64,000 bases of DNA, from assembly GCA_964463965.1 (NCBI GenBank), contig CAYXED010000001.1, positions 186,001 through 250,000 of the forward strand, in the 5' to 3' direction. Source of the stretch: UBA2166 sp964463965. GTDB taxonomy: Bacteria > Nitrospirota > Nitrospiria > Nitrospirales > UBA2166. Shown piece after piece: positions 34,355-44,200 of this stretch; within the stretch, counting starts at the first letter, position 1; each line of letters begins with the position of its first letter. The notes beneath the pieces are model-generated. The model saw only the letters and a program-made list of their open reading frames with translations. It did not search any database and had not been told where the DNA came from. The position numbers and the translations under genes are program-made.

Positions 34355-35047
34355 ATGTGTAGCTTAGCTTCAGAAACTCGATTTAATAGTACCGACTCGT
34401 TGCGCAAAACATGCCCACTCTGCTTCACACTCCAAACGAATAGACTCTGCACAGACAATCATCGTGATTACCTTCGCTGCCAAAGATGTCAGCTAACATT
34501 TGTACCACCCATATATCATCTATCAATTGAAAAAGAAAAAGCTCGTTACGATGAGCACAAAAATAGCCCAGAAGATCCCCAATATAGAGAATTCCTAAGC
34601 AAATTACTAATCCCTATGGTTTCAAAACTCACCTTAGGTGATCAAGGCTTAGATTTTGGATCTGGTCCAGGCCCTACACTCTCAATCATGTTTCGAGAAG
34701 CAGGGTATCCCATGGAAATTTATGATTATTTTTATGCTCCAAATACTGATGTATTGAACAAGCAGTATGACTTTATTACTGCGACTGAAGTCATTGAACA
34801 TCTTCGCTACCCAATACAAACACTAAATCTTCTATGGAAGATTTTAAAACCTGGGGGGGTTCTTGGAATTATGACGGAAACCGTACCAGATCATAAACTA
34901 TTTTCTGAGTGGTACTACAAACGTGATCCAACTCATATTTGTTTTTTTTCATATGCAACATTCACTTGGCTTGCAAAAAAATTAAATGCTGCAGCACAAA
35001 CACAAGCAAGAAATATAATGCTACTTTCGAAACCTGTTTTTAAATAA
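34355..35047 (+). CDS. Class I SAM-dependent methyltransferase with zinc-ribbon N-terminus
   Basis: Protein of 230 residues. An N-terminal CPLC and CQRC pair (about residues 20-48) looks like a zinc ribbon. The methyltransferase fold follows: GLDFGSGPGPTLSIM is the SAM-binding glycine loop, FITATEVIEHLRYP is motif II/III and LKPGGVLGIMTETV the post-II strand. Proteins of this build often act on sugars, lipids or small metabolites; the substrate is unknown. It is the last gene of this plus-strand group and faces the REC-LpxC gene 51 bases away, with no strong hairpin between. Confidence 0.8.
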   Translation: MCSLASETRFNSTDSLRKTCPLCFTLQTNRLCTDNHRDYLRCQRCQLTFVPPIYHLSIEKEKARYDEHKNSPEDPQYREFLSKLLIPMVSKLTLGDQGLDFGSGPGPTLSIMFREAGYPMEIYDYFYAPNTDVLNKQYDFITATEVIEHLRYPIQTLNLLWKILKPGGVLGIMTETVPDHKLFSEWYYKRDPTHICFFSYATFTWLAKKLNAAAQTQARNIMLLSKPVFK

Positions 35048-35098
35048 GGGAAAAAGGATTTAACCTAATGGCTAAAAAAGGGAGGATATAATAACTAT

Positions 35099-36364
35099 TT
35101 ATAATTCGAACGTTTTCCTAATCTCACGAAGCAGTGCAATATTTTCAGTGTGCCCTGTTTTTCGTGCATTAATTTCCCCACTAATTGGCCTCCCCAGCAA
35201 ATAAAAGTCTCCCATTATGTCAAGTATTTTGTGGCGTGCAAATTCTTCTGGAAATCGTAGTGGCGTATTAATTACTCCATGATCTGAAACCAAAATAACG
35301 TTATCAAGCTTTCCCCCTTTAGCAAGGCCCATTTCCTCAAGGGCACTTACTTCATTTAAAAACCCAAACGTGCGTGCGGGTGCTATCTCATCACGAAACC
35401 TACTTGAAGACTCAAGCTCAAAAGTATAAACCTGCTCACCAACCGGCGGGGGATGCGATAAGTGGTAAGTGACTTTAAATCCCTCATATGGAGAAATAGA
35501 AATTTGAGCATCTCTCCCATCAGTAACACTGAAAGTTTGATTAATAACAATCTTCCCTAAGGTTCCCCTTTGTTCTTCAATACCCGCAGAGTCAAGTAGC
35601 TCACAAAATTCACTTGCAGAGCCATCAAGAATAGGAAGCTCTCCTTCAACTTTTACTAAAAGATTTGTAATACCATAAGCATGTAGAGAGGACATAAAAT
35701 GTTCAACAGTACGTATCCTCCTACCATCCTTCAAAAGAGTAGTGGCATATCCAGTAAAGTCGACATTATCAAGATGCGCTTCAACAGCTCCATCCCCTGC
35801 AAGACTACTAAACCTAATACCTTGGTTTAGTCCGAGTGGTTGGAGAATTAAGCCAGTTCTTACACCACTATGTAACCCTACCCCACCTATCACAACACTC
35901 TTTGCAATTGTCCTCTGGGGTACTACCGATAGCCGCTTACTATCATCATATCGACTGTGAATCGTTGGGCTTACCGGTGATCTATCATCCACCTTTGCCA
36001 CTGTCGTCCCAACAGCTCCCTTCACAGCCTGGACAAGACCATCTAATGAAAGCGGCTTTTCAAGAAAGTCTCCTGCACCTAAACGAAGGGCGCGAACAGC
36101 CGTATCAATAGTCCCATGGCCAGTAATAAGTATAACAGGCATTTTCGGTCTCAATGCCTTGAGACGAGTCAGAAGTGTTAACCCATCTTCATCAGGCATC
36201 CATACATCAAGCAGAACGAGTGAAGGATTACACTGATCCACTGCGGCTAATGCATCACGTCCTCGAGAGGCAGTCACAACACCAAATCCTTCATCTTGAA
36301 GAATTCCAGAAACAGATTCAAGAATTGCTATTTCGTCGTCAACAATAAGGACAGTATCAGACAT
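35099..36364 (-). CDS. lpxC: Response-regulator receiver domain fused to LpxC deacetylase
   Basis: A 421-residue protein with two domains. Residues 1-125 form a receiver domain: acidic pocket D9-D10, phosphoacceptor D53 (LLLDVWMP), T81 and K103 (FLEKPLS), closest in pattern to NtrX receivers. After a 25-residue linker, residues 150-421 are UDP-3-O-acyl-GlcNAc deacetylase, the committed lipid A enzyme. Catalytic and zinc residues are all kept: E221-H222 (E78/H79 in E. coli), T332, H378 and D382 (zinc), D386 and H405. No AAA or HTH output domain is present. ATG 36364 follows GAGGGG. It lies just downstream of a histidine kinase, implying phosphorylation-controlled deacetylase activity or stability (inference). 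Confidence 0.95.
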   Translation of the reverse strand: MSDTVLIVDDEIAILESVSGILQDEGFGVVTASRGRDALAAVDQCNPSLVLLDVWMPDEDGLTLLTRLKALRPKMPVILITGHGTIDTAVRALRLGAGDFLEKPLSLDGLVQAVKGAVGTTVAKVDDRSPVSPTIHSRYDDSKRLSVVPQRTIAKSVVIGGVGLHSGVRTGLILQPLGLNQGIRFSSLAGDGAVEAHLDNVDFTGYATTLLKDGRRIRTVEHFMSSLHAYGITNLLVKVEGELPILDGSASEFCELLDSAGIEEQRGTLGKIVINQTFSVTDGRDAQISISPYEGFKVTYHLSHPPPVGEQVYTFELESSSRFRDEIAPARTFGFLNEVSALEEMGLAKGGKLDNVILVSDHGVINTPLRFPEEFARHKILDIMGDFYLLGRPISGEINARKTGHTENIALLREIRKTFEL

Positions 36365-36479
36365 TGATTCCCCTCAAAAGCATGTTCTCAAACATTACTA
36401 CCACTTTCTATCATTACAATCAAAAGACCTTCAGTCGTAAAAATTCCATCGTCACTCACCCACTTCTATGAGATACTCT

Positions 36480-38369
36480 CTATAATCGCTCACAATTTTC
36501 CCTTACAGAAAGCTCCATTGCAAATGTAGTTCCAACAGACTTATTATTCAATACTCTAATATACCCGTGATGATCAGTAATAATTCGATTTACAATTGCT
36601 AACCCTAAACCCGTGCCATTCTTGGTATTTGAAAAGTATGGCAAAAACAGCCTATCACGATCTTCAGGTTGAATTCCTTTTCCTTCATCTTCGACCTCTA
36701 CATGGACTTTATGCTGCTGTGCATCATAGCGTGTTCGCACCTGGATTTGACCTTTATGATCCATCGCCTCAATTGCATTTTCAAAAAGGTTAACGAACAC
36801 ACGCTTCATCTGTTCACGATCAATGGGGATCAGTGGCATTCTATTGTCAAGACTATGAGTTACCTCAACATCACGCTGAGCCGTTGTATAAAGCATACTG
36901 ACATCACGAATTACATCATGGAGAGACTCTCTTTCCATAATAGGCTCTGGCATTCGAGCAAAAGTAGAAAATGAGTCGACCAGCCGCATCAAACTCTGAA
37001 CCTCCTTAATGATGATACCTGTCGCATCCTGAACTGTTTGCTGAATTCTATCAGCACCTTCTAGAGATTTTTTTCGAAGTCTCTGAGCAGAAAGTAGAAT
37101 GGGAGTTAGTGGGTTTTTAATCTCATGTGCCATTCTCTGGGCAACTTCACGCCATGCGGCCATCTTTTGTGCTTTAACTAGCTCAGCATTACTAATACGC
37201 AAGTCATTTGCCATAGTATTAAATGACTCTACAAGTGTTCGCATTTCTCCATCAGCCTTTGCGTCGATATGAATCCCAAGGTTTCCAGAAGCTACCGCTT
37301 TCGTACCCTCAGCCAACTTTTCTATTGGTACAGTAATGCGCCGAGCAAGATAGACCCCAAACCATGCCGCAGAAAAAAGAATTGCCATTGCGATCACGGC
37401 AAAAGAAACAATATATGATGTCTTAATAGGATTCTTAAATGCTTTGAGTTGTCGGTAATCCTCAAGCGAACTGACAATTGCCTCTCCCCTTGTTACAACC
37501 GTATCAGGTATTATTTTATACGCAACTACAATTGCATGATCGATCCCTTTATCATTTACTTTAGCCAAAGATTCAAGAGAAATTGGAATGGCAACAAGCA
37601 TAAGTTGTCCAAAAGAAGTACTTTCAAATAACAACTCCTGCGTGCCAGAAATGGCCTGCTCAAGCACAGGTTCAATGGGATGGACTAACTCCCCATCAGG
37701 AAAATGTGGATTAGTCGACGAACCAAGCAACTCCATCTGTGGAGACCATATCTCTACAGCCGCAAGACCAAATTCAATCCGTTTACGATCAAGAATATCA
37801 CGTAAACCCTCTGTCCGTCCTTCTAAAAGCAACGTGCTCCGGATAATGTCATCACGCACAGCCTTTCCACTACGTTGTATTTCCGTTTTCTGATCTTGGT
37901 AGTAACTTTCAGTTATCCCGAGTGCATCATCCAACGATTGTTCAACTTGAATACTAAACCAGTTATTAACACTATTAGTTAATAAACCACTAGCAACAAG
38001 AAATAAAAGGCCAGAAGGTATAAGTGAAAACCCTACAAATGCCCATATAAGTTTTGACTGAAACCCTGATCCATAGTAACGCTCAAAAAATGCTTTAATG
38101 AGGTTACGGGAGAGAAGCAAGGCAAGCAAGATAAATAAAATGAGATCGACGTTCAGCATAGTTAATACAAGAATATTGCTTGGAATATAAGGCGTGTCAC
38201 CAGTCCATTCGTTTAACAGATAGGTAAGTCCAAGACATGGGACCAAAAAGATAAGTGTTATCCAAACTGGTCGAAGGTTTAGCTTTGATTGAAGAGAAGC
38301 ATCCAGATCATCATTTTTATTTTTTGATGATCTTATATCTGTAGCCTTTAAACCTTTATCCACTGACAT
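36480..38369 (-). CDS. NtrY-like membrane sensor histidine kinase
   Basis: A 629-residue kinase. Three N-terminal membrane segments (about 36-52, 68-88, 106-130) are followed by a roughly 185-residue extracytoplasmic sensor region, a fourth segment (318-340), a HAMP domain (341-393), and the HisKA box with H415 in AHEIKNPLTP. The ATPase part has NLFENAIEAMD (N box), DEGKGIQPEDRDRLF and GTGLGLAIVNRII (G boxes). There is no PAS domain between HAMP and HisKA. Architecture and motifs match NtrY. The ATG at 38369 is chosen over a TTG five codons upstream. The next gene is the receiver-LpxC fusion, its probable partner. Confidence 0.93.
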   Translation of the reverse strand: MSVDKGLKATDIRSSKNKNDDLDASLQSKLNLRPVWITLIFLVPCLGLTYLLNEWTGDTPYIPSNILVLTMLNVDLILFILLALLLSRNLIKAFFERYYGSGFQSKLIWAFVGFSLIPSGLLFLVASGLLTNSVNNWFSIQVEQSLDDALGITESYYQDQKTEIQRSGKAVRDDIIRSTLLLEGRTEGLRDILDRKRIEFGLAAVEIWSPQMELLGSSTNPHFPDGELVHPIEPVLEQAISGTQELLFESTSFGQLMLVAIPISLESLAKVNDKGIDHAIVVAYKIIPDTVVTRGEAIVSSLEDYRQLKAFKNPIKTSYIVSFAVIAMAILFSAAWFGVYLARRITVPIEKLAEGTKAVASGNLGIHIDAKADGEMRTLVESFNTMANDLRISNAELVKAQKMAAWREVAQRMAHEIKNPLTPILLSAQRLRKKSLEGADRIQQTVQDATGIIIKEVQSLMRLVDSFSTFARMPEPIMERESLHDVIRDVSMLYTTAQRDVEVTHSLDNRMPLIPIDREQMKRVFVNLFENAIEAMDHKGQIQVRTRYDAQQHKVHVEVEDEGKGIQPEDRDRLFLPYFSNTKNGTGLGLAIVNRIITDHHGYIRVLNNKSVGTTFAMELSVRENCERL

Positions 38370-38402
38370 TGTACACCCAGTCAAGCAGCTCCAGATAGCG
38401 AT

Positions 38403-41279
38403 TTAAAACGCATGGCCAAGAGTAAAATGAAGCTGCGCTGGAGATTCCCCAGCCTCACGTCTAAGTTTATAGCCAAAATCTAATCTAAGTGGACCAACCG
38501 GAGTATTATACCTAATGCCAGGACCCACTGAAAATTTCATATCGTGAAAATCTATATTTCGTGCATCTCTCCAAACATTTCCACCATCAAGAAATACCAC
38601 GAGTCCCACCGCACGAGGTAATGCAACTCGGAACTCAGCATTTGATACAAACATTGCATTTCCACCTGTTGGAATACCATCTACAACAGTTTGTCCAGTT
38701 ACACCAAGAGTATCTTGATCATACCCTCGAACTGTGTTTCTCCCTCCTGCAAAAAACCTCTCAACAATAGCAACCCGTGAAGTATCACCAAACCTTTCGG
38801 TATACCCTGCTCTACCTTGCAGCGCGAGAACAACTCGTTTTCCAATAGGCGAAAACCAGGCAGTCTGCCCCGTGAACTTATAAAACTGGTCTTCCGATCC
38901 TAGCATTTTTGCAGACTGTTTTAGAGATAGCGCATGAAATGATCCTTCCGTTGGATTAAAAGGATCATTACGCATATCCCAAATAATTGATGGCATAAGA
39001 CTTGCTATAGTTATTTTTTGTCTGTCATCAGGTAGCCCAGCAAGCCGGCGAGCTGCAATGATTTCATCACGAACTTTAAAAATATCATCAATCTCATACC
39101 GATATAGTATAGTCGCAGTCATATTCTCCGTTAGACGAGACTCAAACCCAAATGCCGTTCCAAATGGTTGTTTATATTCATAAATTGTCAGCCTATCAAA
39201 AGAAAGCAAATCTGTTGCAACCCGTTCTTCCGTCAGATAAGAAACAGTTGCAACTGCATCCAGTGGTTGTCCAAGAAACCATGGCTCTCGATATCGTAAA
39301 GCATAACGTTGTTCAATTTGACTAATCTCAGCCCGCGCTCCAATCGTTCTACCCGTACCAAAAAGATTTGAATGAGACACATCTACAAACCCTCTCGCAC
39401 CTTCAACATCACCGAAACCAACACCAAACTCAATTGTTCCGCCAAATTTCTCATCAACATTAACCGTCAAATCTTTGGTACTTTCCAATGTATTGGGCCT
39501 ATTAATTTTTATTTCTACATCATCAATATAGTCTAAGTTTTTGATCTGACCTCTACTCCTGGCAAGTGCGTACGGATTAAGTCTATCTCCAGAACGAACA
39601 CTCAACTCACGTGCCAGTATGGAATCCAACGTTGTATCATTACCTTCAAATTTAATTTTCCCAACAGTAACTGGCCTTCCCTCTTTAATACTATAATTGA
39701 CCACAACTCCACGATTCGAATACTTCTTAACCACATTAGCTGCTATTTCTGAAAACCTATATCCCCTTTCCTGGTAGATTCTAAGAAGCTGCGTACGACC
39801 TTCTTCAATAACTACTGGAGTAACGGGCATTCCTGGACGCATAGAAAGTACTTCAAGCAGCTTATTTTCAGGCATTGTCACATTACCTGTAATTTCTACA
39901 TCTACCAGAATGAGTTGTACTCCTTCCTCAATTCGAAAATGGATGTTCGCCTCAGCAGGAATTAGATCCTCACGATAACGTATAGTATGTTTTACCCTGA
40001 CAGCAGGGAAGCCCCTCTCGCGATAGAAAACTTCAATAGCTCTCCTATCATTTTCTAACTGACCTTCTCTTAATAGAGGTTCAGAGAACCAACGGGTGTC
40101 GTAACTCCCTATCAAGTCCTGTAATACTGAAGTTGAGATAGAGCTGTTTCCAGTAATTTTAACTTCCCCAATAGATACTGGAACACCTTCATCTATCACC
40201 ATAGAAACTTTAGTTACACCTAGCGATTCTACAACCTCATGATGTACACGAACATTCACAAATGGATAACCTGAATTCCTATAAAATGACATCAAAACTC
40301 CACGACTAGCTTCGAGAGCATCTTGATCAAGAACTCTTTTTGAACCAAAATTAAGCTGCTCATTTAATACAGCGTCACTAAATGCGTAATTTCCATTCAA
40401 AATAACCTGCAATCTAGTACCTGCATGAATCCAAATTCTGATTGATACTGCTTGTAATTGCTCATCGTATTGAATATCTGGCAAACCAACCGTCACATCA
40501 AAGTAACCTTCACTATGGTAAAGAGCCCTAAGATCTCGAACGTCTTGCCTGACAACATCCTCATCATATGGATCTCCAATGCCAGTAGAAATCGTATCGT
40601 TAAGCGTAGAAAGCGCTAATACCAGGCTTCCATGAAATTGAATATCTCTAACAGTTGCACGAGGTCCCTCATCTATAGCAATCTTTAAACTCGCCTCCGT
40701 CCCACGTTCTTTCCAACGCAACTCCGTTGCAAACGTCGATTGAAAATACCCAAAAAAACGATAGGTCTCCTTTAGTACTTCTACAATGCGTCCCTCGAGG
40801 TGTTCTGAGAGTAAGCTTCCAATTTCAATACCAATCTCATCTCTGAGCTGATCGGTAGAAATTCCATTATTCCCTTCAAACAGTATCTCAACAACTCTTG
40901 ACTTTGGAACTGTTAACACTTTTAAAATCACGCCATTACCAACATGGCCATCCAATTTGTAAAGTTCAATATCAACCATCACATCTTTTAGTGGCCTAGA
41001 TCGATAAAGAAGACCTACCGCATGTCTGGCACGTTTTGAAGAGTATAAATCCCCCACACGTAAATCAAACAATTCAGCAAAATCCTGTTCTGTAACAACA
41101 GGACGGGTGCTTAGAGACTGATGTTGGATTTCTAGAATCTCAAGCCCTTCAAACGAAACCTCAGATGCCTGCATTTCGCTTGGGACAAGGAGCGCGAGGA
41201 GAACAAAAAACCTACAGATACATCGCTCATGGAAAATCAATAGTAAACCTAATATCCCCGACAACCCGCCCTTCTTCAT
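38403..41279 (-). CDS. Omp85-family outer-membrane assembly protein (BamA/TamA-like), about seven POTRA domains
   Basis: Predicted outer-membrane protein with a signal region (FFVLLALLVPSEMQA), then about seven POTRA-like repeats of 75-85 residues, each ending in a short GP/GV/GR-type turn, over roughly residues 40-610. The C-terminal 16-strand barrel has the SNLFGTG strand, the VRGY motif (NTVRGYDQDTLG) that marks the L6 loop, and a terminal phenylalanine (LHFTLGHAF). BamA normally has five POTRAs and TamA three. It inserts or transports beta-barrel proteins. The start is uncertain: ATG 41279 overlaps the tamB end by 53 bases; a TTG further in, with AGG upstream, would give a shorter signal peptide. 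Neighbour tamB supports a TamA role, but it could be the main BamA. Confidence 0.9.
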   Translation of the reverse strand: MKKGGLSGILGLLLIFHERCICRFFVLLALLVPSEMQASEVSFEGLEILEIQHQSLSTRPVVTEQDFAELFDLRVGDLYSSKRARHAVGLLYRSRPLKDVMVDIELYKLDGHVGNGVILKVLTVPKSRVVEILFEGNNGISTDQLRDEIGIEIGSLLSEHLEGRIVEVLKETYRFFGYFQSTFATELRWKERGTEASLKIAIDEGPRATVRDIQFHGSLVLALSTLNDTISTGIGDPYDEDVVRQDVRDLRALYHSEGYFDVTVGLPDIQYDEQLQAVSIRIWIHAGTRLQVILNGNYAFSDAVLNEQLNFGSKRVLDQDALEASRGVLMSFYRNSGYPFVNVRVHHEVVESLGVTKVSMVIDEGVPVSIGEVKITGNSSISTSVLQDLIGSYDTRWFSEPLLREGQLENDRRAIEVFYRERGFPAVRVKHTIRYREDLIPAEANIHFRIEEGVQLILVDVEITGNVTMPENKLLEVLSMRPGMPVTPVVIEEGRTQLLRIYQERGYRFSEIAANVVKKYSNRGVVVNYSIKEGRPVTVGKIKFEGNDTTLDSILARELSVRSGDRLNPYALARSRGQIKNLDYIDDVEIKINRPNTLESTKDLTVNVDEKFGGTIEFGVGFGDVEGARGFVDVSHSNLFGTGRTIGARAEISQIEQRYALRYREPWFLGQPLDAVATVSYLTEERVATDLLSFDRLTIYEYKQPFGTAFGFESRLTENMTATILYRYEIDDIFKVRDEIIAARRLAGLPDDRQKITIASLMPSIIWDMRNDPFNPTEGSFHALSLKQSAKMLGSEDQFYKFTGQTAWFSPIGKRVVLALQGRAGYTERFGDTSRVAIVERFFAGGRNTVRGYDQDTLGVTGQTVVDGIPTGGNAMFVSNAEFRVALPRAVGLVVFLDGGNVWRDARNIDFHDMKFSVGPGIRYNTPVGPLRLDFGYKLRREAGESPAQLHFTLGHAF

Positions 41280-44200
41280 TACGTTCACCAACAAATGAAA
41301 ATTTATCTGAAACAGGATACTTTAGTCGAATAAGTTGCTCATCAGCTGGCACAGCTGGGGTCGAGAGCAATGCGTACAAACGATTAGCTAGAACTTGTTT
41401 TTCTGCCTCGACACGATGACTTAGAAGCGTTCGAGCCGCCCCATCACTAGCAAGAGGAGAGGTCAAAGGCTTCGCCGAATCATCATGACGAAACTCTGGA
41501 AATGACTGCATACGTCTAGCGTTATCGTCCTTTAGATATGCAAGAATAACATCTTCACTCAGCGGTGGATTCGATGCAAATGAAATGTTAACCTTGTCAT
41601 CAATTCCACTAACAAAAAGATCAACATCATGAGAACGAACAAAACTCTTCGCATGCAACGTATATAACGCGCGATGATCTTGCTGTGATACAAAATCGAT
41701 GCTGGCGTCCAATACGTCAAACTGGCGCTTTCCAATAAATATGCCTCCCCCACGAGAACCAATCCGTCCTAAAAATTCTGGTTCTTGCAAAGTACCCTTT
41801 ACTAAAATATCTATATCTAGGGGTAAACGTAACAGCGGGTTCTGAAGGTACAATCCATTTTTCCCTACTGCATGAATATCAACTTCTACAGGATGTTGGA
41901 AATGAGGCCCTACAGGAGAAGATAGTAATGGTTGAAAGTTATTGACAAGAAAGTCTGTTACAGTTCTCCGTGCATTAGATTTAATCCTCTCCACGGTTAT
42001 ATCCCCAGCAACCTTCTGGAGATGGTTCCCTCCCTCAAAGCGGAGATCACCATCTAAACTACCAATGAGACCAGGTTCTGTTGAATATTCGACATCTGCT
42101 AGTTTTGCATTGACACTAAAATCTTTTAACTTCCAGTCGGTGACCAGAGCTAAACCATCTCCATGAATTACTCCTCCACCATAGCCCCCATTAAAAGAGT
42201 CTATCGAGATATTTTCCCCATTAAACTGCATGCTCATATCAGATATAAGAATTGGTTGTTCAGAAAACCTTGAACGTAACAAAAGATGATCTATCCCATA
42301 CGTACCAACTATTCTTGGCTCATCCCATTTGCCTTCAATGGCTATATCAATTTTTCCAATTCCACGCTCAACACTGATCCCAGTCGATAAAAATTGTGCA
42401 ATACGAGGATTTAAATCTCCGGTAAAATTGAGTCCATATTTTTCAAGTGGGATTACATACCCAGCTATATTAGCTGAGGTATCCTCCCCCAAAAACCTTA
42501 GCTTGTTAATTGTTAACACACTATCTTGAAAAATCGCTTCAACACGTCCATCACTCTGAATCTCATATTCGTTAACACTTGCACGAACGATCGGAAATTG
42601 AGCAACAAGAGAAGATTTATTCCACTCGACAATAGAACCTGAAGCTTGCAAATCTCCAGTAAGCTCTAGAGAAGCTTTCTCAACAGTAGGAATAAGCCCA
42701 TAAAGCAGGGCCGATCCATCAAAATCAGAAAAATTAGCAGATACGGTGAAGGGTACTTGCTCTTTCCAATTTATTGCTGCATTTACCTGAACCCCTCTAT
42801 CAAAAGAAGAGACTAGTGTGGAAGAAGAGTTACGAGTTTGGATATCCGCATGGCCATTTCCAAAAAACACATCACCATAACGAAACTTATGAAACTTTAC
42901 CTCACCATGGATAAGAGGCCTATCCAGACTTCCTGAACCTACAAGATGAATACTTACTTTACCATTTAGTCCTGGGAGGTAATTTTTGACCCAACTTATT
43001 TTCTGAGCATTCAGTCCACTACCTCGTAATGAACCGCGAAAATTACCATCAAATCCAATCTGACCTCTTCCTTCAAATACACCAAGCCCTTGTCTTAGCT
43101 CAAGCTTTGTAAATGTAGCTCCCTCGGGTTTCAATAAAAAGTCTACTATCCCTTCATCAAATTCTTCCCCAAATAATATCCCCTCAGAAAATGACAACGC
43201 CCCTTTTATTAAATAGCTATCTAAGTTATCAATATGGACAAACATCGTTCCATTTGCCCGCTCAGGAATTGGAAACTCACGATCCAGCAAAGCGATAACA
43301 TCTCCAGGAGAAGCGTTCTGACTCGTAAGCACAAGATCAATAGATGGGAACCTTCTCCCTCCCTCAAATAATATTTTCCCTTGAATATCAAAGAATCCAG
43401 CCCCTTTTCGAAAAATAGCCTTTGGAATATCAATTTCTCCATCAGCATATGTAAGCGTCATCCAACCAGAATCAATATACCGATCTCTAAACATTAGATT
43501 TACAACATTTACATGCGCGTTTAACTTCGGCCTCAGTATTGTCCCTGTAATACTTCCCTGAAGGTCTAATTTTCCAGAGAATAGCTCTGTAGTATCCACA
43601 TGCTCTGAAAAGCTTCCAATATCGTGAGTAAAACCACTAACCACAAGGTCTAGTTTACTATCTTCAAGAGACCCAGAAAGTTCAATTTCCCCTTCTGTCC
43701 CAGTATATTGAAGCGCAAACTGAGTATCTATCGGCTGTTGTGTTTCCCACTTTGTCTGTATCGATCCATGAACATTTCCGTTAAAAATATTTGTTTCCAA
43801 TTCATCTACCTTAAGCTGTCCATCTTCAAGGCGAAAACTCCCTTGAACATCACTTAGAGTTGTGCTGGAAAGGCGTAAATTAGTCACGCCAAACACCCCA
43901 CGAGTGCTAACTTTTGGCCACGCTCCAACCAGTTCGCCTTTGACATGAAGAATACCATTGGGCCTTTCACCAAAACTTGAGAAGTCATCAAAAGTACTTA
44001 GTGTATAGAGATTTTCAAAACTGCTTTTCCCATCTGCATAAATTTCTAAAATAGGCGCATTGGGATTACTAATATTTCCATGGAACACGATATCGCCTAA
44101 TGTTCCTCCGACTGAAAAGTTTTTTATTTCTACCTGATGCGGCTCAAATACCATTGTCCCCTTGGTTGGGGAAAAATTAATTTTACCCTTAGCTACACCA

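Noticed and set aside
34351..34360. Palindrome ACACATGTGT at the methyltransferase start
   Set aside because: It is only 10 bases, covers the start codon and has no promoter next to it, so chance is the simplest explanation.
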